Shown here one piece after another: positions 1-9,764 of a DNA stretch of 64,000 nt. How positions within the stretch are numbered: position 1 is the stretch's first letter; each line of letters opens with the position of its first letter. The notes below the pieces were generated by a model, which worked only from the letters and a program-made list of their open reading frames with translations, was not told the DNA's origin and did not search any database. The stretch lies in contig NZ_AFHI01000005.1 of assembly GCF_000217935.1 (NCBI RefSeq), positions 1-64,000 of the forward strand, written 5' to 3'. The translations under genes and the position numbers were made by a program. The stretch comes from Rheinheimera sp. A13L (GTDB lineage Bacteria > Pseudomonadota > Gammaproteobacteria > Enterobacterales > Alteromonadaceae).

Positions 1-43
1 CCTGCGGGCCCTTTTTACATCTAGTATAAAAGCAGCAGCCTGT

Positions 44-976
44 TTATTCGCTTAAAAGCGCAAACAACTCCACCCTGTTACGGCCATTACGTTTAGCCAT
101 ATAAAGCGCTGAATCGGCCTGCAAATACAATTCCTCAAAATTGCTTTCGCCGTGAGTTAAGGCAATTCCAATAGAGGTAGTCACACATAACTCAGCGCTA
201 CCAGCTTTGATTGGATAATCCGCCAGAATCACTCTGATCCGTTCAGCCACATGCAGCGCTGTTGCCGGATCCGTTTCTGATAAAAACACAGCAAACTCTT
301 CCCCGCCTATACGGCCAAAAATATCGTATTCCCGCAAGGCTTTTTTAACACGGTTGGCAGTGGCCTTCAGTACTTCATCTCCGGCCTGATGACCGTAAGT
401 GTCATTCACAGATTTAAAAAAGTCTAAGTCCAGCAGTAACAAAGCGGCAGGGTTTTCATTGCGTTGACAACGGGCAAGTTCAGCGTCCACTGAATCTACA
501 AAACAACGACGATTTGCTACTTTGGTCAATTCGTCTGTTAGTGCTAACTCACTTAAAGTAGCTACTTTGCTGTACAGCTGATGCTCCAGCACTTTCTGCT
601 TGGTTATTTCTTTAGCCTGGATCAGCATTTCACCTGAAGGCAAAATTTGTTCAGAGAACAAAAACCAGCGGCCATCCGTTAAATCCACTTCAAACAATCG
701 AAAGGGGTTTTGCCGCCTCTTTTGCTGCGCCTGAGCCAGCCATTCTTCGATGTTGTCCGCTTCAATCCGGATGCCTTTACGCTCTTCAAAAGCAAGCCGC
801 ATCAGACCATCAAACGAAATACCCAGCATCTTGCGCTGATCCTGATAAAAAATATCGCAGAACGCCTGATTGCACCCCAGCATTTTGTCGTCTGCCGTTA
901 AAACGGCATAACCGTCAGTACAAACTTCAATAAATTCCAGTAGCTTCTGCTGAAACTGCGGCGAAGAGAATGGCAT
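44..976 (-). CDS. PAS-GGDEF diguanylate cyclase
   Basis: A 310-aa cytoplasmic protein predicted to make the second messenger c-di-GMP from two GTP. An N-terminal PAS-like sensor region (about residues 10-130) is followed by a GGDEF domain. The signature reads GGEEF near residue 230, a catalytically competent variant. An RxxD inhibitory site (REYD) lies five residues before it, so product feedback inhibition is likely. There are no membrane segments, so the signal is probably cytosolic. The ATG at 976 has a GAGG Shine-Dalgarno just upstream. The gene is monocistronic as far as the window shows. The ligand of the PAS region cannot be told from sequence. Confidence 0.9.
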   Translation of the reverse strand: MPFSSPQFQQKLLEFIEVCTDGYAVLTADDKMLGCNQAFCDIFYQDQRKMLGISFDGLMRLAFEERKGIRIEADNIEEWLAQAQQKRRQNPFRLFEVDLTDGRWFLFSEQILPSGEMLIQAKEITKQKVLEHQLYSKVATLSELALTDELTKVANRRCFVDSVDAELARCQRNENPAALLLLDLDFFKSVNDTYGHQAGDEVLKATANRVKKALREYDIFGRIGGEEFAVFLSETDPATALHVAERIRVILADYPIKAGSAELCVTTSIGIALTHGESNFEELYLQADSALYMAKRNGRNRVELFALLSE

Positions 977-1077
977 AACAACCTCAAGCGCGGGCTTTGA
1001 TTGTTAAACACTAGCAGAGGTGTAATGGAGTGCCAACGAAGATGATATAACTTGATTTTGCTAAGAGATTTAAATAA

Positions 1078-1102
1078 CAAAGGGACATTAAATGTCCCTT
1101 TG
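1078..1102 (-). terminator. Intrinsic terminator after tetR
   Basis: A perfect inverted repeat, CAAAGGGACATT with AATGTCCCTTTG, lies 13 bases past the stop of the TetR gene. On the minus strand a T-rich stretch follows. It separates the TetR gene from the diguanylate cyclase. Confidence 0.75.
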
Positions 1103-1115
1103 TGTCAGGCTGAAT

Positions 1116-1748
1116 TCATTCAAGCTCTGGCCGCTTACCAGGCCAGGCAGCAAGTACGGTTTCTGCAACCTGCTTTAACTCAGCGCAATTAGCACCACTG
1201 GTCGCCTGCACTGCCATGCCCTGAAGTACGGCAAGTATATAACGTGCCAAAGCGGCAGGCTCAGCATTAGCGGGCAAATCGCCTTCTGCTTTGGCTTGTT
1301 CCAGACGAGTGCATAAAGCCACTTCACCGGCACGACGTTTGGCAATCAGCGCTTCTTTGACAAAAGTAGCGGATTCGCTGCAGGCCAAAGCGCCCTGCAC
1401 TATAACGCAGCCCGGTGGATTATCCGGATCAGCATTGGCGCTGGCTGCACCACAAAGCATATGCTGCACCACTTCATAAGAAGTAATCCGCTCCAATGCC
1501 GGATAGAAAAACGCACAAGGGCGGTTTTCGTACAGCTCTATGGTTTTTAAAAACAGCTGTTCTTTATTGCCAAAAGCGGCATACAAACTGGGTTTGTTAA
1601 TGCCCATAGCTTCACATAAATCGGGCAAGGATGCGCCTTCATAACCTTTACGCCAGAAAACTTCCAATGCCTTTTGTAAGGCCTTCTCCATGTCAAAAGC
1701 GCGCGGGCGTCCCACTGTAGGCGCTGGTGTTACCCCTGTTGCTGACAT
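1116..1748 (-). CDS. TetR/AcrR-family repressor of the adjacent RND efflux operon
   Basis: A 210-aa transcriptional regulator. The N-terminal helix-turn-helix (about residues 20-65) includes the typical run ending in INKPSLYAAFGNKEQLF, followed by an all-helical ligand and dimerisation domain (TetR_C-like). It is divergent from the adaptor-pump-channel operon, the usual arrangement for a local repressor relieved by pump substrates. Three TAC-N6-GTA sites in the intergenic region, one near its own start and two around the efflux promoter, are candidate operators and suggest autoregulation plus repression of the pump. The inducing compound is unknown. Confidence 0.88.
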   Translation of the reverse strand: MSATGVTPAPTVGRPRAFDMEKALQKALEVFWRKGYEGASLPDLCEAMGINKPSLYAAFGNKEQLFLKTIELYENRPCAFFYPALERITSYEVVQHMLCGAASANADPDNPPGCVIVQGALACSESATFVKEALIAKRRAGEVALCTRLEQAKAEGDLPANAEPAALARYILAVLQGMAVQATSGANCAELKQVAETVLAAWPGKRPELE

Positions 1749-2212
1749 TTCAAACTCCGGATTAAAAACGATGCCCTAGCTTAAACTGCCTGGCAACACA
1801 TGTCCAGAAAGGAATACCTACCAGTCGGTACATTACTGTATGAAATAGCAACTTATCTTGACAGACCAGTTATCTGGCCCTGCTTGGCTTCGTTACTCTG
1901 GGGTAGTTTTAGGCAATACGACGCGGCTTTTGGATATTCAGCAAACACAGCACAGATTTTATGCTGTAGGTCGTGAACAGAGCCTCCGGCAGTAGTCCTG
2001 CTCACCAACAAAACTAAAGCTTATAACCAAAGTTTTTCTGCTCAGTCCAAAAGGTTCTTTAGTTTTTTACCAATCAGTACAAAATATTAATTGACTCTTG
2101 ATTGAACTTCTATATATTTACCGACCAGTACAAAACTAACAGATGAAACTAGTTTGTACAACAAAAGTTGAAACCAAATCTCTTTATTGACCCAATTGAA
2201 CGAGGAAACGTC
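1749..2212. promoter_or_regulatory. Divergent tetR/efflux control region with three operator-like sites
   Basis: This 464-bp gap holds no gene. A sigma70-like promoter for the efflux operon is visible: TTGACT at 2091-2096 and TATATT at 2113-2118, 16-bp spacer. Three matching sites of form TAC-N6-GTA occur: TACCAGTCGGTA (1819-1830), TACCAATCAGTA (2068-2079) and TACCGACCAGTA (2119-2130). The last two sit just before the -35 and just after the -10, in the context ACC(A/G)A(T/C)CAGTACAAAA, 51 bp apart. They fit a TetR dimer or pair of dimers clamping the promoter. The first lies 71 bp before the tetR start. The sites are seen directly; binding by the TetR protein is inferred. Confidence 0.65.
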
Positions 2213-3469
2213 ATGAGCAACAACACTATCCGAACCTTTGTACTGGGAAGCATAGCTGCCTTAGTGTTATCCGCTTGTGGCACGCCGGAAGCCTCAGCAC
2301 CTGGCGCTATGGCAGCACCAGAAATCAATGTGGCTACAGTAGTACATGAAAAAATTACTGAATGGGATGAGTTTACCGGTCGCTTGCAGGCGCCTGAAAC
2401 TGTCACTTTAGTACCAAGGGTATCAGGTTATATCGAACAGGTGTTTTTCACTGAAGGCGCTTTAGTCAAACAAGGCGACCTGCTGTTCCAGATTGATGCC
2501 CGTCCTTTTGCCACTGAAGTAGCACGCTTAAAAGCTGAGTTATCCAATGCTGAAACAGCGCAAAAACTGGCCGACAATGATTACCGTCGTGCTGAAGCCT
2601 TGAAAAAACAACGGGCGATCTCTGAAGAAGTATTGGATACCCGCTTAAGCCGTAAATTGCAATCAGCAGCCACTGTGGCTTCTGTTAAAGCCGCATTACA
2701 GCGCGCTGAACTGGACTTGTCTTTTACCCAGGTGAAAGCGCCAATTTCGGGCCGGGTTTCTTATGCGCAAATCACAGCGGGTAACTTTGTTCAGGCTGGC
2801 AGCAGCCAACTGACTACGTTAGTCAGCACCAGCAAAATGTATGCGTACTTTGATGCAGACGAACAAACCTATCTGAAGTATGTTCAACTGGCCGCTGAAG
2901 GCAACAGAGCCGAGCAGCGCACAGCCCACAACACCGTTTATATGGCACTGGCGGGTGACAGCGACTTTGGTTATGTCGGCAGCATCGACTTTATCGACAA
3001 CAGCATCAACGCCCAGACCGGAACCATCCGTGCCCGCGCTACCTTTGAAAACGTCGATAACAAATTAATTCCAGGTTTATTCGCCCGCTTAAAACTGGTG
3101 GGCAGCAATGCCTATCAGGGCATTTTGATCGACGACAAAGCCATAGGCACAGACTTAAGCAACAAATTTGTATTGGTCGTCAATAACGAAAACCAACTGG
3201 AATACCGTGCTGTCACTTTAGGTGAAAAGGTCAACGGCCTGCGCATTATCAGCAAAGGTTTAAATGCCTCAGATCGCATTGTGGTCAATGGTCTGCAACG
3301 TGTACGTCCTGCCATGACCATTCAGCCTAAGCAGGTAGAAATGGCAACTGTGCAACAACTTTCCGCTTTAAAAGCAGAACAACAGCAGTTAGAGGCAGAC
3401 AGCAAGCTGGAGCTTACCGCTGCGGCTGAACAAGCTGCTTCTGTGCAACAAGCAGCTAACCAGGGTTAA
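2213..3469 (+). CDS. RND efflux periplasmic adaptor (membrane fusion) lipoprotein
   Basis: A 418-aa AcrA/MexA-type adaptor that joins the inner-membrane RND pump to the outer-membrane channel. The ATG at 2213 is preferred over an in-frame upstream start because a GAGG ribosome site precedes it and it opens directly into a lipoprotein signal peptide with lipobox LSAC (Cys near residue 22). The barrel-sandwich (lipoyl-like) parts flank an alpha-helical hairpin at about residues 85-160, followed by beta-barrel and membrane-proximal domains. The Gln/Ala-rich C-terminal tail is low complexity. It is the first gene of a three-gene operon; the pump starts 9 bp after its stop. Confidence 0.93.
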   Translation: MSNNTIRTFVLGSIAALVLSACGTPEASAPGAMAAPEINVATVVHEKITEWDEFTGRLQAPETVTLVPRVSGYIEQVFFTEGALVKQGDLLFQIDARPFATEVARLKAELSNAETAQKLADNDYRRAEALKKQRAISEEVLDTRLSRKLQSAATVASVKAALQRAELDLSFTQVKAPISGRVSYAQITAGNFVQAGSSQLTTLVSTSKMYAYFDADEQTYLKYVQLAAEGNRAEQRTAHNTVYMALAGDSDFGYVGSIDFIDNSINAQTGTIRARATFENVDNKLIPGLFARLKLVGSNAYQGILIDDKAIGTDLSNKFVLVVNNENQLEYRAVTLGEKVNGLRIISKGLNASDRIVVNGLQRVRPAMTIQPKQVEMATVQQLSALKAEQQQLEADSKLELTAAAEQAASVQQAANQG

Positions 3470-3478
3470 GGAACGGAT

Positions 3479-6400
3479 ATGTTATCGCAATTTTTTATCA
3501 AAAGACCCATTTTTGCCGCTGTGCTGTCGCTGCTGATTTTTATCGGCGGCGCCCTGGCAGTCTGGCAACTCCCCATCACTGAATACCCTGAAGTGGTGCC
3601 ACCTACTGTGGTCGTGACGGCCAACTATCCGGGCGCTAACCCAAAAGTGATAGCTGAAACTGTCGCCTCGCCTTTAGAGCAGGAAATTAATGGTGTCGAA
3701 GACATGTTGTATATGTCTTCTCAGGCAACTTCTGATGGCCGTATGACCTTGACCATCACCTTTGCTATAGGCACAGATGTAGACCGTGCTCAGACGCAAG
3801 TGCAAAGCCGGGTCGACAGAGCCAGGCCTCGCTTGCCGCAGGAAGTGCAACGTTTAGGTGTAGTCACTGAGAAATCATCACCAGACTTAACCATGGTGGT
3901 GCATTTAACCTCACCGGACGACAGATACGATATGTTGTATTTATCAAACTATGCGGCGCTGAACGTGAAAGATGAATTAGCCCGTATAGAAGGTGTTGGC
4001 GCTGTACAATTATTTGGTGCCAGCGAATACAGTTTACGCATTTGGCTGGACCCAAATAAAGTCTCGGCTGTAGGTTTATCGCCTGCGCAAATTATTGCGT
4101 CTATTCGCGAGCAAAACCAACAGGCTGCAGCAGGTTCTTTAGGGGCTCAACCTGCAGGTGACAGTGATTTCCAAATCCTGATAAATGTGAAAGGCCGTTT
4201 AACCACAGAGCAGGAATTTGCAGACATTATCGTCAAAGTCGGTGAAAACGGCGAAGTGACCCGTATCCGCGATATTGGCAGGGTGGAATTAGGTGCTCAG
4301 TCTTATGCCTTACGTTCTTTATTAAACAATAAAGACGCTGTGGCTCTTCCTATTTTCCAGGCTTCAGGTTCAAACGCAATTCAGATTTCTGATGATGTGC
4401 GCGCCACTATGGCTGAACTGTCTAAAGGTTTCCCTGAAGGTTTAACTTACGACATCGTCTACGACCCTACAGTCTTCGTACGTGGATCTATTGAAGCTGT
4501 CGTGAAAACCTTGCTGGAAGCTGTGTTACTGGTCGTGCTGGTGGTGGTGTTATTCCTGCAAACCTGGCGCGCTTCTATTATTCCTTTAGTGGCTGTGCCT
4601 GTATCTTTGGTCGGTACCTTTGCTTTTATGCATCTGCTGGGTTTTTCGCTGAACGCTTTATCCTTATTTGGTCTGGTATTGGCCATAGGTATAGTGGTGG
4701 ATGACGCCATAGTAGTAGTCGAAAACGTTGAGCGTAATATTGCTGATGGTTTATCTCCTATGGCCGCTACCCAAAAAGCCATGAAAGAAGTGACAGGCCC
4801 TATAGTTGCAACTACTTTAGTGCTGGCTGCTGTGTTTATTCCTACCGCTTTTATGTCAGGTTTAACAGGCCAGTTTTATAAACAATTTGCTTTAACTATC
4901 ACTATTTCTACCTTTATCTCTGCGCTGAACTCATTGACCTTAAGCCCTGCTTTGGCGGCTCTGTTGCTAAAACCTCATGGCTCTAAGCCTGATGCCTTAA
5001 CCCGTGGCCTGAACAAAGCTTTTGGCAGCTGGTTATTTGCCCCTTTTAACCGCCTGTTTAACAAAGCGTCCAAAGGTTATGGCCTGATGGTGCGTAAAGT
5101 GATTCGCTTTGGTGGCATTATCGGTATTTTGTATATTGGTTTAGTGGGATTAACTGCAGTGCAGTTCCAGCAAACCCCTACAGGTTATGTACCAGGTCAG
5201 GATAAACAGTACTTAGTGGCTTTTGCTCAGTTACCGGACGCTTCGTCTTTAGACAGAACCGAAGCTGTGATTAAAGAAATGTCCCGTATTGCGGCTGAAC
5301 ATCCGGGTGTGGCGAACTCAATCTCCTTCCCTGGCTTGTCGATCAATGGTTTTACCAATAGCCCAAGTGCAGGCATAGTTTTTGTTGGTCTGGATGACTT
5401 TAGCGAACGAGGTTCAGCTGAATTATCAGGCAATGCGATAGCCGCTGCGTTAAACCAGAAGTTTGCTGGTATTCAGGACGCCTTTATCGCCATATTCCCG
5501 CCACCACCAGTACAAGGTTTAGGCACCATTGGAGGTTTCCGTCTGCAAATTCAGGACAGAGCCAATATGGGGTATGAAGAGCTGGCTGCTGTGACCATGC
5601 AAGTGATGCAAAAAGCCTGGGCGACGCCTGAACTGGCGGGTGTCTTCTCCAGTTATCAGGTGAACGTACCCCAGTTGGATTTAGACATAGACCGCACCAA
5701 AGCCAAACAACAAGGTGTCAATCTGGATGAGATATTCCAGACGCTGCAAGTTTATATGGGCTCGGCTTATGTCAACGACTTCAACCAGTTTGGCCGGACT
5801 TATCAGGTGAATGTGCAGGCGGACGAGCAGTTCCGTCAGGACCCAGAACAAATTCGTCAGCTGAAAGTGCGCAATAACGCCGGTGAAATGATCCCGCTGG
5901 GTTCCTTCATTAACGTGAAGCACTCGGCTGGTCCTGACCGTGTGATGCATTACAACGGTTACACCACGGCCGAAATTAACGGTGGTCCAGCTGCTGGTTA
6001 CAGTACAGGTGAAGCGCAGGCTGCTATTGAAAAAATTCTGGCTGAAACCTTACCTGTTGGCATGACCTACGAATGGACAGAACTGACCTATCAGCAAATT
6101 CTGGCAGGTAACGCTGAACTGCTGGTATTCCCGTTGGTGATACTGCTGGTGTTTATGGTGCTGGCGGCGCAGTACGAAAGCTTAACTTTACCACTGGCTA
6201 TTATCCTGATTGTGCCTATGACCTTGTTGTCGGCCATGACAGGGGTATGGATCTACGGCGGTGATAACAACATCTTCACTCAGATAGGGTTGATAGTTCT
6301 GGTGGGGCTCGCGACGAAAAACGCCATCTTAATAGTCGAATTTGCTAAAGAGCTGCAGGATCACGGCATGAACACTATGGATGCCATTCTGGAAGCGGCC

Positions 6401-6658
6401 CGTTTACGTTTGCGTCCGATTTTAATGACCTCCATCGCCTTTATTATGGGTGTGGTGCCTATGGTGTTCTCCAGCGGAGCAGGTTCGGAAATGCGTCAGG
6501 CCATGGGTGTAGCTGTGTTCGCCGGTATGATTGGTGTCACTATCTTCGGCCTGATCTTAACCCCGTTATTTTATTACGCTCTGGCCAAACGCCGTGATCG
6601 CCAACTGGCCCAAGGCAGTTCAAAAGTTACAGCAACTGAGGAAACTCATCATGCGTAA
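3479..6658 (+). CDS. RND multidrug efflux pump, inner-membrane subunit (HAE1/AcrB family)
   Basis: A 1059-aa proton-driven transporter, full length for the family (about 1030-1060). It has the twelve-helix RND layout with two large periplasmic loops. The proton-relay aspartates appear in GIVVDDAIVVVENVER (TM4) and the conserved lysine in LATKNAILIVEFAK (TM10). The start has an AAGGA ribosome site. Substrates cannot be read from sequence, but the HAE1-type motifs point to drugs, dyes or detergents rather than metals. The channel gene overlaps its last 8 bases, implying coupled translation. Confidence 0.95.
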   Translation: MLSQFFIKRPIFAAVLSLLIFIGGALAVWQLPITEYPEVVPPTVVVTANYPGANPKVIAETVASPLEQEINGVEDMLYMSSQATSDGRMTLTITFAIGTDVDRAQTQVQSRVDRARPRLPQEVQRLGVVTEKSSPDLTMVVHLTSPDDRYDMLYLSNYAALNVKDELARIEGVGAVQLFGASEYSLRIWLDPNKVSAVGLSPAQIIASIREQNQQAAAGSLGAQPAGDSDFQILINVKGRLTTEQEFADIIVKVGENGEVTRIRDIGRVELGAQSYALRSLLNNKDAVALPIFQASGSNAIQISDDVRATMAELSKGFPEGLTYDIVYDPTVFVRGSIEAVVKTLLEAVLLVVLVVVLFLQTWRASIIPLVAVPVSLVGTFAFMHLLGFSLNALSLFGLVLAIGIVVDDAIVVVENVERNIADGLSPMAATQKAMKEVTGPIVATTLVLAAVFIPTAFMSGLTGQFYKQFALTITISTFISALNSLTLSPALAALLLKPHGSKPDALTRGLNKAFGSWLFAPFNRLFNKASKGYGLMVRKVIRFGGIIGILYIGLVGLTAVQFQQTPTGYVPGQDKQYLVAFAQLPDASSLDRTEAVIKEMSRIAAEHPGVANSISFPGLSINGFTNSPSAGIVFVGLDDFSERGSAELSGNAIAAALNQKFAGIQDAFIAIFPPPPVQGLGTIGGFRLQIQDRANMGYEELAAVTMQVMQKAWATPELAGVFSSYQVNVPQLDLDIDRTKAKQQGVNLDEIFQTLQVYMGSAYVNDFNQFGRTYQVNVQADEQFRQDPEQIRQLKVRNNAGEMIPLGSFINVKHSAGPDRVMHYNGYTTAEINGGPAAGYSTGEAQAAIEKILAETLPVGMTYEWTELTYQQILAGNAELLVFPLVILLVFMVLAAQYESLTLPLAIILIVPMTLLSAMTGVWIYGGDNNIFTQIGLIVLVGLATKNAILIVEFAKELQDHGMNTMDAILEAARLRLRPILMTSIAFIMGVVPMVFSSGAGSEMRQAMGVAVFAGMIGVTIFGLILTPLFYYALAKRRDRQLAQGSSKVTATEETHHA

Positions 6659-8090
6659 AACCATTCGTTTAACCGCTATCAGTATGGCATTAGCCTCACT
6701 GCTGTTTGGTTGTGCTTCAGTAGGCCCAAGCTATGCAGCGTCTGCGGCAGCCAATCAGGTGCAACTGCCTGCTGAATATAAAGCAGCAGATAAAGCCCAA
6801 AACTGGTGGCAGCAGTTTAATGACCCTGTGCTTGATCAACTGATAGAAAAAGCCTTGCTGAATAACCAAACTTTAGCTGCGGCAGAAGCCAACGTAAAAC
6901 GTGCTTATGCAGCCTTTGAAGACAGCGACAATGATGGCTGGCCTCGTATGGATATTACGGCGAGTCAGCAAAACAATCAGATCCCTGACAGCGCAACACA
7001 AAACGCAGGGCAAATTCAGCGTCAGGCGAGCCTGGGTGGTGCTTTGAGCTGGGATTTAGACTTATTTGGCAAACTGCGCCGCGCGTCAGAAGCGGCCAAT
7101 GCCAGAGCACAAGGAGCTGAACTGGCCTGGCAGGAAGCCAAAGTGCAATTATTAGCTCAGGTCGCCGCCAGTTATGGCGACTACCGTGGCGCTCAGCTGC
7201 GTCTCACTGTAGCAGAGCAAAACCTGGGGAATTTACGCCGTACCAAGCAGATTATTCTGGCACGCCGCGATGCAGGTTTTGCGTCCGATCTGGAAATCAG
7301 CCGTATCGACGCACAGATGTATCAGTTGCAAAGCACAATGCCACAGTTTCAGTTTGCCAAAGCTCAGGCTAACACCACTATAGCCGCTTTAGTGGCGCAA
7401 GCTGCAGAGCAGTTTGTGCTTGATGGCTCTTTGGGGAAAGGTGAAAAACAAAGTCTGCCAGAACTGACAACACCTTTGTCTTTTGCCAATCAGCACAACT
7501 ACTTAAAGTTCAGAACTGATGTAGCAGTTGCCGAACGTGAACTGGCCGCCAGTACTGCAGATATAGGGGTAGCCACAGCAGAGCTATACCCGGAAGTTTC
7601 TGTCACTGGCTTTTTAGGTTTTATTGCAAGCCCTGGCCTGAGCCTGGGTTCACACAACGAAGCCTGGAGTATAGCGCCTAGTTTGCGCTGGCAAGCCACA
7701 GAGCTGAGCTCAATTCAGGCCCGCATTCGTGGCGCTGAAGCATCTCAGCAGATGGCTTTTGCCCGCTTTCAGCAGACCGTATTTGATGCTTTGGCTCAAA
7801 TGCAAAGCTCATTACACGGCTACAGAACCAGCCGTGAGCAGCAGTTAAGCGCGCAGCAACAAGTAACTGCCACTGAACAGGCCGTGCAGCTAACCCGGGC
7901 TCAATACGAAGCAGGCACCACTGAGTTTCTGGATTTACTGGACGCCGAACGCGACTGGTTAGCAGCCCGCGATCAGCAGGCAGCATTGTCGACTCAAAGC
8001 TTCCAGCGTTTAGTCTCTGTCTACCGCGCCTTTTCGGGTGGTTTAGAACTGGAGCAAGGCACTGCACAAATAGCCTTAGTGAAAGAGTAA
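6651..8090 (+). CDS. RND efflux outer-membrane channel lipoprotein (OprM/NodT family)
   Basis: A 479-aa TolC-like channel that completes the efflux complex. The ATG at 6651 overlaps the end of the pump gene and begins a lipoprotein signal with lipobox LFGC (Cys near residue 20). Two outer-membrane efflux repeats follow (about 50-240 and 260-465), rich in Ala/Gln coiled-coil helices. An in-frame start 57 bp earlier lies inside the pump gene and would hide the signal peptide, so it is rejected. Two hairpins end the operon. Confidence 0.93.
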   Translation: MRKTIRLTAISMALASLLFGCASVGPSYAASAAANQVQLPAEYKAADKAQNWWQQFNDPVLDQLIEKALLNNQTLAAAEANVKRAYAAFEDSDNDGWPRMDITASQQNNQIPDSATQNAGQIQRQASLGGALSWDLDLFGKLRRASEAANARAQGAELAWQEAKVQLLAQVAASYGDYRGAQLRLTVAEQNLGNLRRTKQIILARRDAGFASDLEISRIDAQMYQLQSTMPQFQFAKAQANTTIAALVAQAAEQFVLDGSLGKGEKQSLPELTTPLSFANQHNYLKFRTDVAVAERELAASTADIGVATAELYPEVSVTGFLGFIASPGLSLGSHNEAWSIAPSLRWQATELSSIQARIRGAEASQQMAFARFQQTVFDALAQMQSSLHGYRTSREQQLSAQQQVTATEQAVQLTRAQYEAGTTEFLDLLDAERDWLAARDQQAALSTQSFQRLVSVYRAFSGGLELEQGTAQIALVKE

Positions 8091-8098
8091 AGAGTTTG

Positions 8099-8178
8099 AA
8101 GGCTGGCTCCCCGCCAGCCTTTGTAAAAAAGTAACCTTTTGGGCGTCCGGTCCCATTCCCAACGGACGCCCCTTTTTT
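8099..8178 (+). terminator. Tandem intrinsic terminators of the efflux operon
   Basis: Two hairpins follow the channel gene. The first is AAGGCTGGC (8099-8107) with GCCAGCCTT (8113-8121). The second is GGGCGTCCG (8141-8149) with CGGACGCCC (8163-8171) followed by a run of T. The second is a textbook rho-independent terminator. Confidence 0.85.
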
Positions 8179-8358
8179 TAAACAGTTAGCTTTATTTAGT
8201 GGTCTGTTTTACAAAAAATCCATCTACTTCTCCCCTCCCCTTAGCCGCAAGCCGTTCAAAAATGGGTGGCCAAGGTTTTAAGACGAGGAGTGTTTGAGCG
8301 AGGAGCGGTAGCGACGAACGAGTTGCCGAGTCGCCTTGGACGCACTTTTTTGAGCGGG

Positions 8359-8441
8359 CTTTCGCAGCGGCCAGGGTCGCCTTTTCTTTGGATACTTTCT
8401 TTTGGCGACGCAAAAGAAAGTATCTCGCCAACGGCGAAAGC
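8359..8441 (+). repeat. Dispersed intergenic hairpin repeat, copy 1
   Basis: A structured non-coding element in the 8179-8612 gap. Its core is a perfect 14-bp stem, GATACTTTCTTTTG (8391-8404) with CAAAAGAAAGTATC (8411-8424), followed by a small hairpin CGCC-AAC-GGCG. GCTTTCGC (8359-8366) pairs with GCGAAAGC (8434-8441) to close the whole. The same modules recur, inverted, at 33204-33378. The rest of the gap (8179-8358 and 8442-8612) shows no gene I can support. Confidence 0.7.
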
Positions 8442-8612
8442 GTTAAAAATTCTGCTTCATATGACTCAACCTGAATCCTTATATGTGCATCGCTAAAGTA
8501 AAAACACAGGCCGTGTTACCACAGCCAATCACCGCAAGACCATTGATAACCATTCTTATCCGCATTACTATTGGTACCGTTTTCATTGTTCATTGATAAG
8601 GCTGAACGTCCG

Positions 8613-9764
8613 GTGTTTAAACTCAAACAACGCTTCTGGTTTTTATTGCATGGCTGGGTAGGTTTACCTGTCTGGCTTATTTTTTGCGCTGTGTGTTTAA
8701 CGGGCACCATTGCTGTTTTTAGTCATGAACTGACCTGGCTGACCAACCCCAATGCCAGGGCGGAAAATCCACAAAACTTGCCAGTGAAACCTGCCACTGA
8801 ACTGATTGCAGCGGTAAAAACTGAAGTGCCTGACGCTGAAATTGGTACTGTGATGGTAATGGAACCTTATCTGGTGAATGCCATTGTGTTTTCCTCAGCA
8901 AAAGCGCCATTTGGTATAGCTTATGTCAACCAGTACACAGGCAAAGTGCAGGAGCTGAATTATGGCCTGAACTTCATCAGCTTTATGCGATCGTTACACG
9001 GTTGGTTGCTCTTTCCATGGCAAAGCAGCTACAGCCTTGGTTATTACCTGGTCAGCGGTATGGCACTCTTGATGCTGGCGTCTTTAATCACGGGTTTAGT
9101 CATTTATAAAAACTTCTGGCGCTCTTTTACCCAACCTAAAGTGCGGCTGGATCAGGGCCGTAAAACCCTGCTGACCGACTTACATCGTTTAGCTGGTGTC
9201 TGGTCAATCTGGTTTTTAGTGGTGATGAGTCTGACGGGTTTATGGTATCTGGTGCAGGCTATTTTATGGCACAACGACATAGAGTTTTACCATGAAACGC
9301 AAATTCTGACGGCAGCTGAAGTGCCGGCCGCAGGTCAAAAACAAACACCACCTTATTCTTTAGAAGACGCCCTGGTGATTGCCAAACAAACCCTGCCAGA
9401 GCTACAACCTGCTTATATTGCCATGCCAGAACACAACCGTGATTTATACCGTATTTCAGGTTCTGGCGATTCGATATTTTTTGATCAGTATTCTTATTCT
9501 GTGGCGATAAACCCATGGACAGGTCAGGTGACTGACGTACATACGCCGGAGCAAATGGGCGGCCTTGAAGTGCTGAGCCATATTGCTGACCCGCTGCATT
9601 ACGGCACCTTAGGGGGCATTTGGACCAAAATGATCTGGTTCCTGTTTGGCTTAGTCTTATCTGGTATGTCAATCACAGGTTTTATGATCTGGGGCAGTCG
9701 CACTGTCAAAGCGGCCCGAGCTGAACCCATTGTCAGTTACAGTACTACAGAGGTAAATTCCTGA
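8613..9764 (+). CDS. PepSY-associated transmembrane protein
   Basis: A protein of about 383 aa from the PepSY_TM family, inner-membrane proteins often found with iron or siderophore uptake and sometimes acting as reductases. Four hydrophobic helices are visible: near the N-terminus (HGWVGLPVWLIFCAVCLTG), two in the middle and one near the C-terminus (FLFGLVLSGMSITGF), with periplasmic PepSY-like regions between. The start is uncertain: the open frame begins with TTG at 8571 without a clear ribosome site. I chose GTG at 8613, which has a distant AAGG upstream. It shares a TGATG stop/start with the next gene, so the two are probably made together. Confidence 0.78.
   Translation: MFKLKQRFWFLLHGWVGLPVWLIFCAVCLTGTIAVFSHELTWLTNPNARAENPQNLPVKPATELIAAVKTEVPDAEIGTVMVMEPYLVNAIVFSSAKAPFGIAYVNQYTGKVQELNYGLNFISFMRSLHGWLLFPWQSSYSLGYYLVSGMALLMLASLITGLVIYKNFWRSFTQPKVRLDQGRKTLLTDLHRLAGVWSIWFLVVMSLTGLWYLVQAILWHNDIEFYHETQILTAAEVPAAGQKQTPPYSLEDALVIAKQTLPELQPAYIAMPEHNRDLYRISGSGDSIFFDQYSYSVAINPWTGQVTDVHTPEQMGGLEVLSHIADPLHYGTLGGIWTKMIWFLFGLVLSGMSITGFMIWGSRTVKAARAEPIVSYSTTEVNS

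Noticed and set aside
1-43. Possible right half of a terminator at the left edge (GCGGGCCCTTTTT)
   Set aside because: The pairing arm would lie outside the window, so it cannot be supported.
8192-8496. Two overlapping open frames on opposite strands
   Set aside because: They lie in the hairpin repeat region, have no ribosome site or recognisable protein, and arise from the palindromic structure.
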